DNA of 23,393 nt. It comes from an uncultured euryarchaeote (GTDB lineage: Archaea; Thermoplasmatota; Poseidoniia; Poseidoniales; Poseidoniaceae). Both the position numbers and the translations under genes were made by a program. Shown piece after piece: positions 16,382 to 23,393 of the stretch. The notes beneath the pieces were generated by a model that was given only the letters and a program-made list of their open reading frames with translations, was not told the DNA's origin and did not search any database. The first letter of the stretch is position 1, and the number at the start of each line of letters is the position of its first letter. The stretch spans positions 1 through 23,393 of the forward strand of contig CALCOP010000002.1 of assembly GCA_937897365.1 (NCBI GenBank), given 5' to 3'.

Positions 16382-16852
16382 CTATTCAAGCCCATGCACT
16401 GGCAAAGGTATGCTGGTGACAGGAACACCTTGTTCAATTGCTCGTTCCTCCATACGTTTGGTCCATACAGAATCGGGACCTGGGAAAGCGAGCATATGTG
16501 TTGCCCTCTCAAGCATTGTCCGAGCTAAAGTAGCGACTGCCTCGGGTCTTCCGGAATCATGTGCTGAATTGGGCCGAGGGGCATTCCACGCTTCGGTAAA
16601 TACTGCGAGTTCGATGTTGTTGTTATTGGCCCATCGCTCTGCAAGATAGTCCACGCCACTCGCTCCTCCTATGATGATGAGGTCAGGGTAACCGTTTGCT
16701 TGCCCCCATTGTTCAATATGTTCTTCAAGCCATGAAAAATCATAGAATTTTGAATTTCCACAAATAATTAAATTTACAATTTTCCCATCTTGGTTAAGAT
16801 CAATTCCTGCTAATCGGTCGAGGGCCTCCGCTCCAGTTTGGTGTCCACGCAT
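16382..16852 (-). CDS. SLOG-family protein (cpYpsA/DUF2493-like)
   Basis: Small Rossmann-like protein of 156 residues. The features of the YpsA-related SLOG group are visible: a first strand and glycine (LIICGNSKFYD at 29-38), a second strand with a glycine-rich loop (LIIIGGASGVDYLAERWA at 58-75), a conserved tryptophan and arginine segment (EAWNAPRPNSAHDSGRPEAV near 87-106), and the third strand MLAFPGPDS at 120-128. SLOG proteins bind nucleotide-type ligands, and some act as sensors in defence or signalling systems. This one stands alone and convergent with the diflavin reductase. ATG 16852 is preferred over TTG 16882 because GGAG lies 5 nt upstream and a TATA-like AT-rich element is at a suitable distance. 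Ligand and role are unknown. Confidence 0.75.
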   Translation of the reverse strand: MRGHQTGAEALDRLAGIDLNQDGKIVNLIICGNSKFYDFSWLEEHIEQWGQANGYPDLIIIGGASGVDYLAERWANNNNIELAVFTEAWNAPRPNSAHDSGRPEAVATLARTMLERATHMLAFPGPDSVWTKRMEERAIEQGVPVTSIPLPVHGLE

Positions 16853-16888
16853 CACGGCTCCATTGCATTCATATGATATCAAACTTGC

Positions 16889-16896
16889 GTATTTTT
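16889..16896 (-). promoter_or_regulatory. Candidate TATA box of the SLOG gene
   Basis: Minus-strand AAAAATAC (within GTAAAAATACG) lies 37-44 bp before ATG 16852. Transcription starting about 25 bp downstream would give a short leader holding the GGAG SD site. The surrounding 171-bp gap (16883-17053) is AT-rich and separates two divergent genes; nothing else was recognised in it. Confidence 0.3.
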
Positions 16897-17053
16897 ACTT
16901 GAAAAAGTAAGGAAAATGAAAATAATTAACCTCTTTATGTCCAATTTCCAATAAAAATGGTTAGTTCGGTGAAGAGCAGATGTAAAGAAAAATACCTTTT
17001 TCAATATCGTTTGAACCGTTGGCATCATAGAGTAATTCCTCTTCGAGTCGGTT

Positions 17054-18394
17054 ATGGCATTCAAACGTGTGCTCATTGCCAACCGAGGCGAGATTGCTCT
17101 TCGTATACTTCGAACGCTGCGCGATATGGGTATTGAAGCGGCAATAATCCACGGCCGTGAAGATCGATTATCTCTTCCAGTGAGGTTTTCTGATGTCGCT
17201 TATGCGAACTACAAATCAAACCCTCTGGATACATACTTAGATATTGAGTCTGTCATTCACGCAGCTAAGGAGATGGGTTGTGATGCGGTGCATCCCGGCT
17301 ATGGTTTCCTCGCTGAAAATGCAAATTTTGTACGCCGTCTTGACGAAGAAGGCATCACATTTATTGGTCCATCAGCAGATGTTATTTCACTACTTGGCGA
17401 TAAAATTGAGGCAAGAGCGGCGATGGAAGCTGCAGGATTACCTACTGCAAAAGGTTCATCAGAATCTATATCAGATCCTGAGGTCGCAACTGCCTTAGCC
17501 CAAGAAATTGGCTATCCCGTTATCATCAAAGCTGCTGCAGGAGGCGGTGGAATTGGTATGCAAATTGTTGAGAAATCCAGTGAATTTGAAAATGCACTGA
17601 AACTTTGCCAGTCCAGAGCACGTTCAGCCTTTGGGGATGAGCGAGTTTTTGTAGAGAAATACATTCAAGGTGCTCAACACGTCGAATTCCAAGTTCTCGG
17701 TGATGGTAAAAAAGCGATTCACTTCGGCGAACGGTTTTGTTCAATACAACGCCGTCACCAAAAACTCGTTGAAGAAGGGCCTTGGCTCACCGACGAGAAG
17801 CGAGATGAGATTGGAGCATTAGTGTGCAAAGGTGCTGAGGCTGTTGGATACAAAGGATTAGCAACATTCGAATTTCTTCGTGATGCAAATGGTGATTTTT
17901 ACTTCCTTGAGGTCAATCCGCGAGTCCAAGTAGAGCACACTGTGACAGAATTGATTACGGGTCATAATTTAGTTGAATTAGGTATTCGCGTTGCTCAAGG
18001 AGAACCACTTCCAGTTGAACAAGAAGATATCGTTTGGCGAGGTCATGCAATCCAATGTAGGCTCAATGCAGAAGACCCGAGCAAGTTTATTCCAAGCCCA
18101 GGTCGACTTTGGGAGTGCCATTTCCCCTCAGGTTATGGAATCCGAGTCGATACACATGCACATCCTGGATATGAAATGCCGGGCTGTTTTGATTCCCTCT
18201 TGGCTAAATTGCTGGTTTGGGGTAGAGACCGAGAAGATGCAGTAAAGCGAATGCGTACCGCTTTAGATGAGACTGTAATCTCTGGAGTTGAGCACCTCAT
18301 TCCTCTTCACAGGAGAATTATGGATGAGGAAGACTTCCTCGAGAGAAATATCACGATTCAATATATTGACATGCATCAAGAGTTACTCGGTTGA
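17054..18394 (+). CDS. accC: Biotin carboxylase subunit of an acyl-CoA carboxylase
   Basis: ATP-dependent carboxylation of biotin on a carrier protein, the first half-reaction of acetyl-, propionyl- or related acyl-CoA carboxylases. 446 residues, the length of the free bacterial-type subunit, without a fused biotin domain. Motifs: IANRGEIALRI at 8-18, HPGYGFLAEN at 80-89, the ATP-grasp glycine loop AAGGGGIGM at 161-169, ERFCSIQRRHQK at 226-237, and the metal/active-site run FLEVNPRVQVEHTVTE at 284-299 with E286, N288, R290, Q292 and E294 in the expected places. ATG 17054 begins exactly at the family start; there is no strong SD site. The carboxyltransferase and the biotin carrier are not nearby, so the acyl-CoA substrate is unknown. 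A PfkB kinase gene follows in the same direction. Confidence 0.93.
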   Translation: MAFKRVLIANRGEIALRILRTLRDMGIEAAIIHGREDRLSLPVRFSDVAYANYKSNPLDTYLDIESVIHAAKEMGCDAVHPGYGFLAENANFVRRLDEEGITFIGPSADVISLLGDKIEARAAMEAAGLPTAKGSSESISDPEVATALAQEIGYPVIIKAAAGGGGIGMQIVEKSSEFENALKLCQSRARSAFGDERVFVEKYIQGAQHVEFQVLGDGKKAIHFGERFCSIQRRHQKLVEEGPWLTDEKRDEIGALVCKGAEAVGYKGLATFEFLRDANGDFYFLEVNPRVQVEHTVTELITGHNLVELGIRVAQGEPLPVEQEDIVWRGHAIQCRLNAEDPSKFIPSPGRLWECHFPSGYGIRVDTHAHPGYEMPGCFDSLLAKLLVWGRDREDAVKRMRTALDETVISGVEHLIPLHRRIMDEEDFLERNITIQYIDMHQELLG

Positions 18395-18444
18395 GCAGTT
18401 CGACGAAACGAAAGGGACAAGTAGCCTCCAACATTGGCCGTCTC

Positions 18445-19365
18445 ATGGATGTATTAATCGTCGGTAGTGTTGCCTATGACAGTGTAGTTTCCCCCCTTGG
18501 CCATGTCAAGGACGCTTTGGGCGGCTCAGCTACGTATGCAGGACTTGCATGTTCGTTTCATGCCAAGCGGCTTTCGCTTGGAAAGATTGGTTTAGTCGGC
18601 GTGGTTGGTGAAGATTTTGCTGAAAAAGACCGAGTACTCTTGTCTGATAGTGGACTTGACCTGCAAGGTATTGAAACTGCTGAAGGAGATACATTTCGCT
18701 GGTCGGGGTCTTACCACGGAACAATGGCGGAAGCGCAAACTCATGAAACACATCTCAATGTGTTTGAGCACTTTGAACCAAAGGTCCCTGAATCCCATCA
18801 ATCTCCAAATATCACCTTTTGTGCAAACCTCCATCCTGCTTTGCAGTCAAGTGTTCTCAAACAAGCAAACCCTCAACGGCTTTCGATGTTGGACTCGATG
18901 AACTTGTGGATTGATATTGCTCGTGATTCATTGATAGAAGTCATGCAAAAAGTAGACCTTATCATCATCAATGATGGAGAAGTTCGAATGTTAGCGGATG
19001 ACGAAAATTTGGTTCGTGCCGCTCGAAAGGTCATTGATATGGTGGGTGTCGATACTTTAGTAGTTAAACGTGGAGAACACGGTGTTATCGCTTTCCACGG
19101 CCCGGATATCATTTCTCTTCCAGCATATCCAACCGAGAACGTTGTGGATCCAACGGGATGTGGTGATACTTTTGCAGGCTCAATTGCAGCTCACTTGGCA
19201 TCAGGCACCGGACAACTAAGTCGTAATGAATTACGAAATGCGCTCCTTTCCGCAACCGTGACTGCGAGTTTTACTCTTGAGTCGTTCGGAATTGAAGGGT
19301 TGCATTCAATGACTGAAGAACGTTTTGAGCATCGTCTTGAAGCATTCAGTCAAATGCTCAACTAA
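18445..19365 (+). CDS. PfkB-family carbohydrate/nucleoside kinase
   Basis: Predicted ATP-dependent sugar-type kinase of the ribokinase fold, 306 residues. The N-terminal strand MDVLIVGSVAYDSV leads to GGSATYAGLA (substrate-binding glycines), and the C-terminal signature DPTGCGDTFAGS at 235-246 holds the catalytic aspartate D241 and anion hole. The usual GAGD is GCGD here. Internal motifs (FRWSGSY, ETHLNVFEHFEPKVP, DSMNLWI, LIIINDGEVRMLADD, LVVKRGEHG) match a widespread PfkB subfamily, also found in bacteria, whose substrate I do not know. ATG 18445 is chosen because it is the conserved family start. A TTG at 18391 overlapping the accC stop would add 18 unconserved residues. It is probably cotranscribed with accC. 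Confidence 0.85.
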   Translation: MDVLIVGSVAYDSVVSPLGHVKDALGGSATYAGLACSFHAKRLSLGKIGLVGVVGEDFAEKDRVLLSDSGLDLQGIETAEGDTFRWSGSYHGTMAEAQTHETHLNVFEHFEPKVPESHQSPNITFCANLHPALQSSVLKQANPQRLSMLDSMNLWIDIARDSLIEVMQKVDLIIINDGEVRMLADDENLVRAARKVIDMVGVDTLVVKRGEHGVIAFHGPDIISLPAYPTENVVDPTGCGDTFAGSIAAHLASGTGQLSRNELRNALLSATVTASFTLESFGIEGLHSMTEERFEHRLEAFSQMLN

Positions 19366-19368
19366 AGT

Positions 19369-21042
19369 TTAGACATCGAGGCGAGGTAATCCTGATTTTC
19401 CAGCATTTTCTGCATGATGGGTTTTACTGTCTTTCAATTCCTCAAAAGAGATTTCATCAAGGTGTGGAGTCGGTTGCTTAACTTCATGGAGTTCCTGCTC
19501 TACAATTGTTTGACGTTCTATCATATGTGCAAGCATCGGTTCTATTTCATGGTCAGGTAACTCACCACCTCGGCTTTGGGCCAAATTTCGAATTGATTCA
19601 ATTGCCTCTGATTGATGAGTTTGGGCTGAGCGTTGGCGTAATTCTTGGGTCGAAGTTGAACTCCTTTTTGTTGGCGAACGCCGAACCAGTAAACGTGAGG
19701 CAAAATCAGTAGCACCTCCGAGCATTTGTGTTGCAGCAGGCACAACCATCTCACGAATTCGATTCCCTTGGCTCTTCATTGAGCGAACCTTCGGGCGTAG
19801 TCGTGAATCCGAACGGGTTACATCCTTAGGGCGTAAACGACTGCTAACGTTATGTTGTCGTGTTTTTCGCTCTTGCGGAATCTCTGGTAGGAGGGGTGTT
19901 TCTCGACGAGCTTGTTCAATGAGTGATGTTGTTTCTTCCTCAATGACATGTGGAAGAATTGCATCTGGTGAACGGAATGTCTCCAAATCAGAATGTGTTC
20001 CATAACCCTCTACAATATTGTTATGCCCCGGGACATGAGCTCCATCCTTATTCACAAAACTCGGTAGATAAGAACGCGGTATTTGTGTGGGTAGAGGTGC
20101 CCGATATTCATGAGGTATCTCGATATTTGCTGCTTGAACAATATGCTGGTATGATGGAGTTGGCGCTTGTTCTTGTAAGGCAGGTTGTGGTGCATGAGGA
20201 TGGGCGAGGAATTGCTGACGAGGCTGTTCTACAGGTTGAACTGGTGAACGATGAGTTCCTCGACGATCATGAGCATTCGCAATTCCGCGTTCCAGAAGAC
20301 CATGGCCCAGTAAAGGTCGTTCAGGCTGCGAGACTGCATCTTGCTCTTGCATCCAATCAGCAACTGTATTTTCAGTTTCACCAAAGTCTAAGTCGATCTC
20401 ATTGTCAAAGATGCTGCTTGAAAGAATCGAATCAGGGAGTTCTTGTTCGGGAAGTTCATTCATGAGGAATGAAGAAATCGATGTTGGAGCATGAAGATGA
20501 ACTGGTTCGACAGGGACCTCTTGGAGGTTGAGTAAACTGGTTCGTGGAAATTCCGTATCTCGTTCGAGAATGTCAAGGCCAATTCGAGCATCCTCTAAAG
20601 TCATACCACTTTCAAGTCGTTTCAGTAAAGTTGCCAAACGCATGAGAGATGCATCGTTGCCAGTGATGGTGTGACAGTCACCAACTTCAGTGTCGAGAGT
20701 GAGTGTTGGTTTTCGAGTCCCCAACCATCCAAGAATCATGGCAAAGCCCAACACCGCTGCCATAATTTGCATTTGATCGGGAATCAAAATACGTTTTGCT
20801 ACGTAAATAAGCCCACACCCAAACAAGGCATATCCAAACGAAATTAAGCGAGTGTGATGGTGATGGACCCGAGTGATTTTTGATAGTCTCAAATCGAGAG
20901 TATGGCCTTTTCGAGTTTCAAGAGAAAGCGTACGCTCATCAACCGAAGCACGTACTTTTCCCGAGCCTGCTAAGTGCAACGCTTTGAAGACCTCATGATC
21001 TTCTGCACTTGCAGGACCTCTCTCCTGTTCAATAATGCGCAT
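19369..21042 (-). CDS. Membrane-anchored protein with long disordered tail, function unknown
   Basis: A 557-residue protein I do not recognise. Residues about 25-60 are beta-rich (LSLETRKGHTLDLRLSKITRV), two hydrophobic helices follow at about 66-84 and 92-108, and a short beta segment (PTLTLDTEVGDCHTITG) and a helix (LMRLATLLKRLESG) come after. This strand, two-helix, strand, helix layout is reminiscent of bacterial PH-like membrane domains, which is an inference. From about 190 on it is low-complexity, rich in P, Q, H, E and R, and probably disordered, with a basic stretch (about 400-480) near a possible amphipathic helix. ATG 21042 is preferred over TTG 21054; TTTGATAA lies 28-35 bp upstream, suggesting a leaderless mRNA. 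Its stop is 3 bp from that of the convergent PfkB gene. It could be a scaffold at the inner membrane face. Confidence 0.75.
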   Translation of the reverse strand: MRIIEQERGPASAEDHEVFKALHLAGSGKVRASVDERTLSLETRKGHTLDLRLSKITRVHHHHTRLISFGYALFGCGLIYVAKRILIPDQMQIMAAVLGFAMILGWLGTRKPTLTLDTEVGDCHTITGNDASLMRLATLLKRLESGMTLEDARIGLDILERDTEFPRTSLLNLQEVPVEPVHLHAPTSISSFLMNELPEQELPDSILSSSIFDNEIDLDFGETENTVADWMQEQDAVSQPERPLLGHGLLERGIANAHDRRGTHRSPVQPVEQPRQQFLAHPHAPQPALQEQAPTPSYQHIVQAANIEIPHEYRAPLPTQIPRSYLPSFVNKDGAHVPGHNNIVEGYGTHSDLETFRSPDAILPHVIEEETTSLIEQARRETPLLPEIPQERKTRQHNVSSRLRPKDVTRSDSRLRPKVRSMKSQGNRIREMVVPAATQMLGGATDFASRLLVRRSPTKRSSTSTQELRQRSAQTHQSEAIESIRNLAQSRGGELPDHEIEPMLAHMIERQTIVEQELHEVKQPTPHLDEISFEELKDSKTHHAENAGKSGLPRLDV

Positions 21043-21069
21043 CCCAGCGCGCAAACCGATTGTGCTGGG

Positions 21070-21077
21070 TTATCAAA
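21070..21077 (-). promoter_or_regulatory. Candidate TATA box of the 557-aa membrane protein gene
   Basis: Minus-strand TTTGATAA lies 28-35 bp before ATG 21042, matching the element and spacing seen upstream of the macro-domain gene. It is a weak but repeated pattern. Confidence 0.3.
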
Positions 21078-21136
21078 CCACCGATTGTTCACTGCATTTT
21101 GACGGCGATATTTCACCTGTTTTTTCAGCGCCGAAC

Positions 21137-22159
21137 CTATTCGATGAGGGTGAGGACTGCGTTCCCCATTATTCGCGGTTTTGAATCCAATTGTGCGATG
21201 AGCGTAGGTTCCGGATTTTCTCTGCGAATAAATAAGGGCGAATCCCAATCGATTCGTAAATCCTCGCCGACCACAGAACCAATTCTTCCCACTACAAACT
21301 GCAGATCGACACTCGCATGAACGACATCACCTTCTGCAAGTACCCTTTTTTGGAACGGAGAGCGGTTGAGTTTCATCAGTGAACTTTGATGTGATACAAC
21401 GGCAAGCGGGATACTGGTATTGGTTTTCTTATCTTCAATCGCAGGTCGAACCAAGAGTGTTCCACTGCCGAGATGCTCTTCTTTGGCATTTCTCAGGGCG
21501 AGTCCAACTCGATCTCCGGCGACTGCGACAGATACATCATCGTCCATAACCTGCAGTGATTTGGCATTCCCAGTGCCATTCGCCGGCAGCAAAAGCACAT
21601 CGTCATGCACATTCACAGACCCAGACTGAACATACCCAATGGCGACTAAACCAATACCTTTGACGTTGAAATATTGGTCAACAGGGAGAACAAGAGGTGC
21701 ATTTGCACTTGCAGATAATTCATCGGATATATTGTCCATATGTTGATACAAAGTGTCCCGCAATTGTATACCGTCTGATGATTCAAAAGTCCAGCCTTGT
21801 AACCCGGCTTGATTGAACAGCATTTTGACCTGATCCTCATCTATCCATTCACCTTGAGGTGGATTGATTACGGCAATACCGTTTAGGATATTTGCACTTG
21901 CAAAAGCGACGAGCGCTTCTCCTAAGGTGGCATTCACCTCCGTAATTTCAATCAAACCTATGCGTGCGGCGGAAAGAGCATTCAAAAAAGGACGAAGGCG
22001 TTCCGGGTATTTAGCTGGTCGAATCAGTGAAAGGATTCGAGGACCGTTTTGACCCGGTTCCTTGTGAACATAGGTGTGAACATCCCTTTGGTCGGTTGCT
22101 TTGGCGATTTCACGAGCTAATTCATCGGAACCGATCATCGCAATGTTGAGGACAGGCAT
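21137..22159 (-). CDS. EF-Tu/SelB-like protein with degenerate GTPase domain
   Basis: A 340-residue paralogue of translational GTPases. Residues about 155-240 are a clear EF-Tu domain 2 (PVDQYFNVKGIGLVAIGYVQ, GSVNVHDDVLLLP, VAGDRVGLALRNAKEEHLGSGTLL), and residues about 245-340 look like domain 3. The N-terminal 130 residues keep a Rossmann-like outline but lack the GTP-binding motifs: the P-loop site reads MIGSDELAREIAK with no GKS/T, no DxxG is seen, and the NKxD position reads INPPQ. GTP hydrolysis is therefore unlikely. Degenerate SelB-like proteins of this type are known in archaea, with unclear function. ATG 22159 is chosen over GTG 22183 because MPVLNIAMIG matches the expected first strand. 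It is downstream of the thioesterase gene by 43 bp and probably cotranscribed. A partner such as an RNA or another factor is not evident. Confidence 0.8.
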   Translation of the reverse strand: MPVLNIAMIGSDELAREIAKATDQRDVHTYVHKEPGQNGPRILSLIRPAKYPERLRPFLNALSAARIGLIEITEVNATLGEALVAFASANILNGIAVINPPQGEWIDEDQVKMLFNQAGLQGWTFESSDGIQLRDTLYQHMDNISDELSASANAPLVLPVDQYFNVKGIGLVAIGYVQSGSVNVHDDVLLLPANGTGNAKSLQVMDDDVSVAVAGDRVGLALRNAKEEHLGSGTLLVRPAIEDKKTNTSIPLAVVSHQSSLMKLNRSPFQKRVLAEGDVVHASVDLQFVVGRIGSVVGEDLRIDWDSPLFIRRENPEPTLIAQLDSKPRIMGNAVLTLIE

Positions 22160-22202
22160 GTTTCGTCCAAATGTGAGCCCCACATCAATGTAAGGGTTGA
22201 TG

Positions 22203-22664
22203 TTAACTGTTCTTCATCGCAAGCATGTGTTCGCGAATTTCCTTCGCTCGTTCCCAATCAAGTTTTTCACTCTCTTCTTCAACAACGAATTGAGGGATTG
22301 GAATTGGCCGCATCATTGAATCTATGGCAACGAAGAAAAAGTATCCTTCGCAAATCTTTTTCTTCTCCCAAGTCGATTTGTTTACTGCCAACGCAGTAAC
22401 TTTCGAACAGGCGGTATGACTACTCGTAAAGACGACTTTGCCAGAGACTTCAAGCAAATCCCCCTTGCGAGCGGGTGCGATGAATGTCAAAGTATCGATT
22501 GAAATTGTAACGAATTCTCTGTGAGCAAACTTCGAACAAGAGATACCTCCCGCCTTATCCATCAGAGAAAGAAGCCGACCGCCAAACAACGTATCGTAGG
22601 TATTTGTATCGCCTGGAAAGACTTCTTCAATCAACATAGCCGGTTCTTTGGAATAAGGTTCCAT
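22203..22664 (-). CDS. Hotdog-fold acyl-CoA thioesterase (YciA/BACH type)
   Basis: Hydrolyses acyl-CoA to free acid and CoA. 153 residues forming a single hotdog domain. The signature DTLFGGRLLSLMDKAGGI (about 24-41) contains the conserved glycine pair and the aspartate D37 at the active site; TISIDTLTFIAPARKGDLLEVSGKV (about 53-77) is the second conserved block. The C-terminal end (DWERAKEIREHMLAMK) is the usual charged helix. The family usually acts as hexamers or dimers of trimers on medium and long acyl-CoA. ATG 22664 is the only good start; the SD site is weak. It is divergent from the ThiI-like gene with a 48-bp gap and precedes the pseudo-GTPase gene. Confidence 0.88.
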   Translation of the reverse strand: MEPYSKEPAMLIEEVFPGDTNTYDTLFGGRLLSLMDKAGGISCSKFAHREFVTISIDTLTFIAPARKGDLLEVSGKVVFTSSHTACSKVTALAVNKSTWEKKKICEGYFFFVAIDSMMRPIPIPQFVVEEESEKLDWERAKEIREHMLAMKNS

Positions 22665-22712
22665 GTTTGCCCGGTAAGGTTCTCCCTCAAGAACTCATGT
22701 GGAGTTATCCCC

Positions 22713-23372
22713 ATGAAGAGGTGGTTTCTTGACCTCAAGGGTGAAGCACCAATCATGGTCGAAGAAAAGGTGTGCATCGCTTTGGTCTCCGGCGGTATAG
22801 ATTCACCGGTAGCTGTGGCCCGAATGCTGAAGCAGGGATGGTTTATTCATCCAATCCACTGCACTCAGGAGCCGGTAACCGGACCTGAAGCAGAGCAAAA
22901 AACCATTGCTTCACTTCGTTATTTACTTAATTTTGAAGGCCCGCTCGGTGATGCAGCACGAAACCAATTATCGAGACGACTAACGGTTGTTCCCGTAGCC
23001 GAGCAATTGGCCTTATTTACTGAGAAATGGTGCCACTCAGAATACTTCATTCACATGAAACGTCTCTACAGTTCACTTGCAGATTTGGTTGGTAGAGACA
23101 TCGGAGCAACACATCTTCTTACCGGTGAAAATCTCGGACAAGTTTCATCTCAAACGCTTGGGAACCTCGGAGCAATTGAAATGGTTACTTCGCTACGGAT
23201 GTTAAGGCCATTGTTAGGCCTGGATAAAACCTCCATCGTTCATTTTGCTCAATCATTGGGAACTTTAGAGCAGAGTATGGGGCCCGAGCTTTGTGATGCA
23301 CTCGGCCCGTCGCTACCAACGACAATCGCTAATTTAGAGTGGCTTGAAAAAAACGAAAAACGACTTTTCTGA
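22713..23372 (+). CDS. ThiI-like PP-loop ATPase, stand-alone short form
   Basis: Predicted tRNA- or thiol-modifying adenylating enzyme. 219 residues corresponding to the PP-loop (AANH) domain of ThiI, which makes 4-thiouridine in tRNA. Motifs: the PP-loop SGGIDSPVA at 26-34, TGENLGQVSSQTL at 137-149 (the ThiI signature TGESLGQVASQT), and RPLLGLDK at 165-172. The N-terminal ferredoxin-like and THUMP domains that hold tRNA in ThiI are absent, and the catalytic-cysteine region reads HMKRLYSSLADLV at 114-126 with no CxxC. The remaining cysteines (21, 50, 107, 194) are scattered. ATG 22713 has GGAG 8 nt upstream; the open frame upstream of it is a shadow of the thioesterase gene. Either a separate protein supplies RNA binding and sulfur transfer, or the substrate differs. 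Confidence 0.85.
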   Translation: MKRWFLDLKGEAPIMVEEKVCIALVSGGIDSPVAVARMLKQGWFIHPIHCTQEPVTGPEAEQKTIASLRYLLNFEGPLGDAARNQLSRRLTVVPVAEQLALFTEKWCHSEYFIHMKRLYSSLADLVGRDIGATHLLTGENLGQVSSQTLGNLGAIEMVTSLRMLRPLLGLDKTSIVHFAQSLGTLEQSMGPELCDALGPSLPTTIANLEWLEKNEKRLF

Positions 23373-23393
23373 ATGATTTCTTTATGAGTTATT

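Noticed and set aside
19950..20465. A 171-codon plus-strand frame opposite the disordered tail of the 557-aa protein.
   Set aside because: Low-complexity sequence often leaves the opposite strand open. The frame lacks an SD site and a recognisable fold, and the minus-strand gene has a membrane domain in frame. The choice is less certain than elsewhere because the tail itself has no known family.
22521..22712. Upstream extension of the ThiI-like frame, which could have been a remnant of its missing N-terminal domain.
   Set aside because: The translated stretch is antisense to the thioesterase gene and shows no THUMP-like or ferredoxin-like pattern; ATG 22713 has its own SD site.
1..23393. tRNA, rRNA, CRISPR arrays, insertion sequences and phage genes.
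   Set aside because: None could be recognised by eye on either strand; no repeated spacer pattern, transposase or integrase motif was found.

Overview
The window most likely comes from a marine planktonic euryarchaeon of the Thermoplasmata/Poseidoniia type (Marine Group II or a relative). The evidence is an MC1-type chromosomal protein, an archaeal DacZ-type diadenylate cyclase, archaeal TATA-like elements 23-35 bp upstream of several start codons (which suggests leaderless mRNAs), genes packed at 1-60 bp spacing, a giant secreted protein rich in N-glycosylation sequons, and a crtI-type carotenoid desaturase. The group assignment is inferred from gene content; there is no rRNA or tRNA gene here to confirm it.

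Layout. 1-711: the start of a minus-strand membrane protein that runs off the left edge, and a plus-strand gene of unknown function. 713-2194 (minus): a two-gene operon, macro domain then diadenylate cyclase. 2356-7614 (plus): a 1752-residue secreted, membrane-anchored protein in which a TIGR03790-family domain is interrupted by PA14, LamG and beta-sandwich modules. 7846-8109 (plus): the MC1 chromatin protein, with a clear promoter, a Shine-Dalgarno (SD) site and a cluster of hairpins behind it. 8209-14341 (minus): a run of six genes: phytoene desaturase, a thioredoxin-like lipoprotein, and the succinate dehydrogenase membrane, flavoprotein and iron-sulfur subunits, ending in a DoxX-like membrane protein. 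14578-16371 (plus): a diflavin reductase of the CysJ/P450-reductase type. 16382-16852 (minus): a stand-alone SLOG-family protein. 17054-19365 (plus): biotin carboxylase followed by a PfkB kinase. 19369-22664 (minus): a membrane-anchored disordered protein, an EF-Tu/SelB-like protein with a degenerate G domain, and a hotdog acyl-CoA thioesterase. 22713-23372 (plus): a short ThiI-like PP-loop protein.

Functionally this is mostly housekeeping: respiration (succinate dehydrogenase), isoprenoid pigment synthesis, acyl-CoA metabolism, chromatin, c-di-AMP signalling and RNA thiolation. No mobile element, CRISPR array, rRNA or tRNA was seen. The most unusual items are the interrupted TIGR03790 protein, the macro/diadenylate cyclase pair, the pseudo-GTPase, the minimal ThiI-like protein without its usual RNA-binding domain, and the structured region after MC1. 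No intergenic gap exceeds 300 bases.
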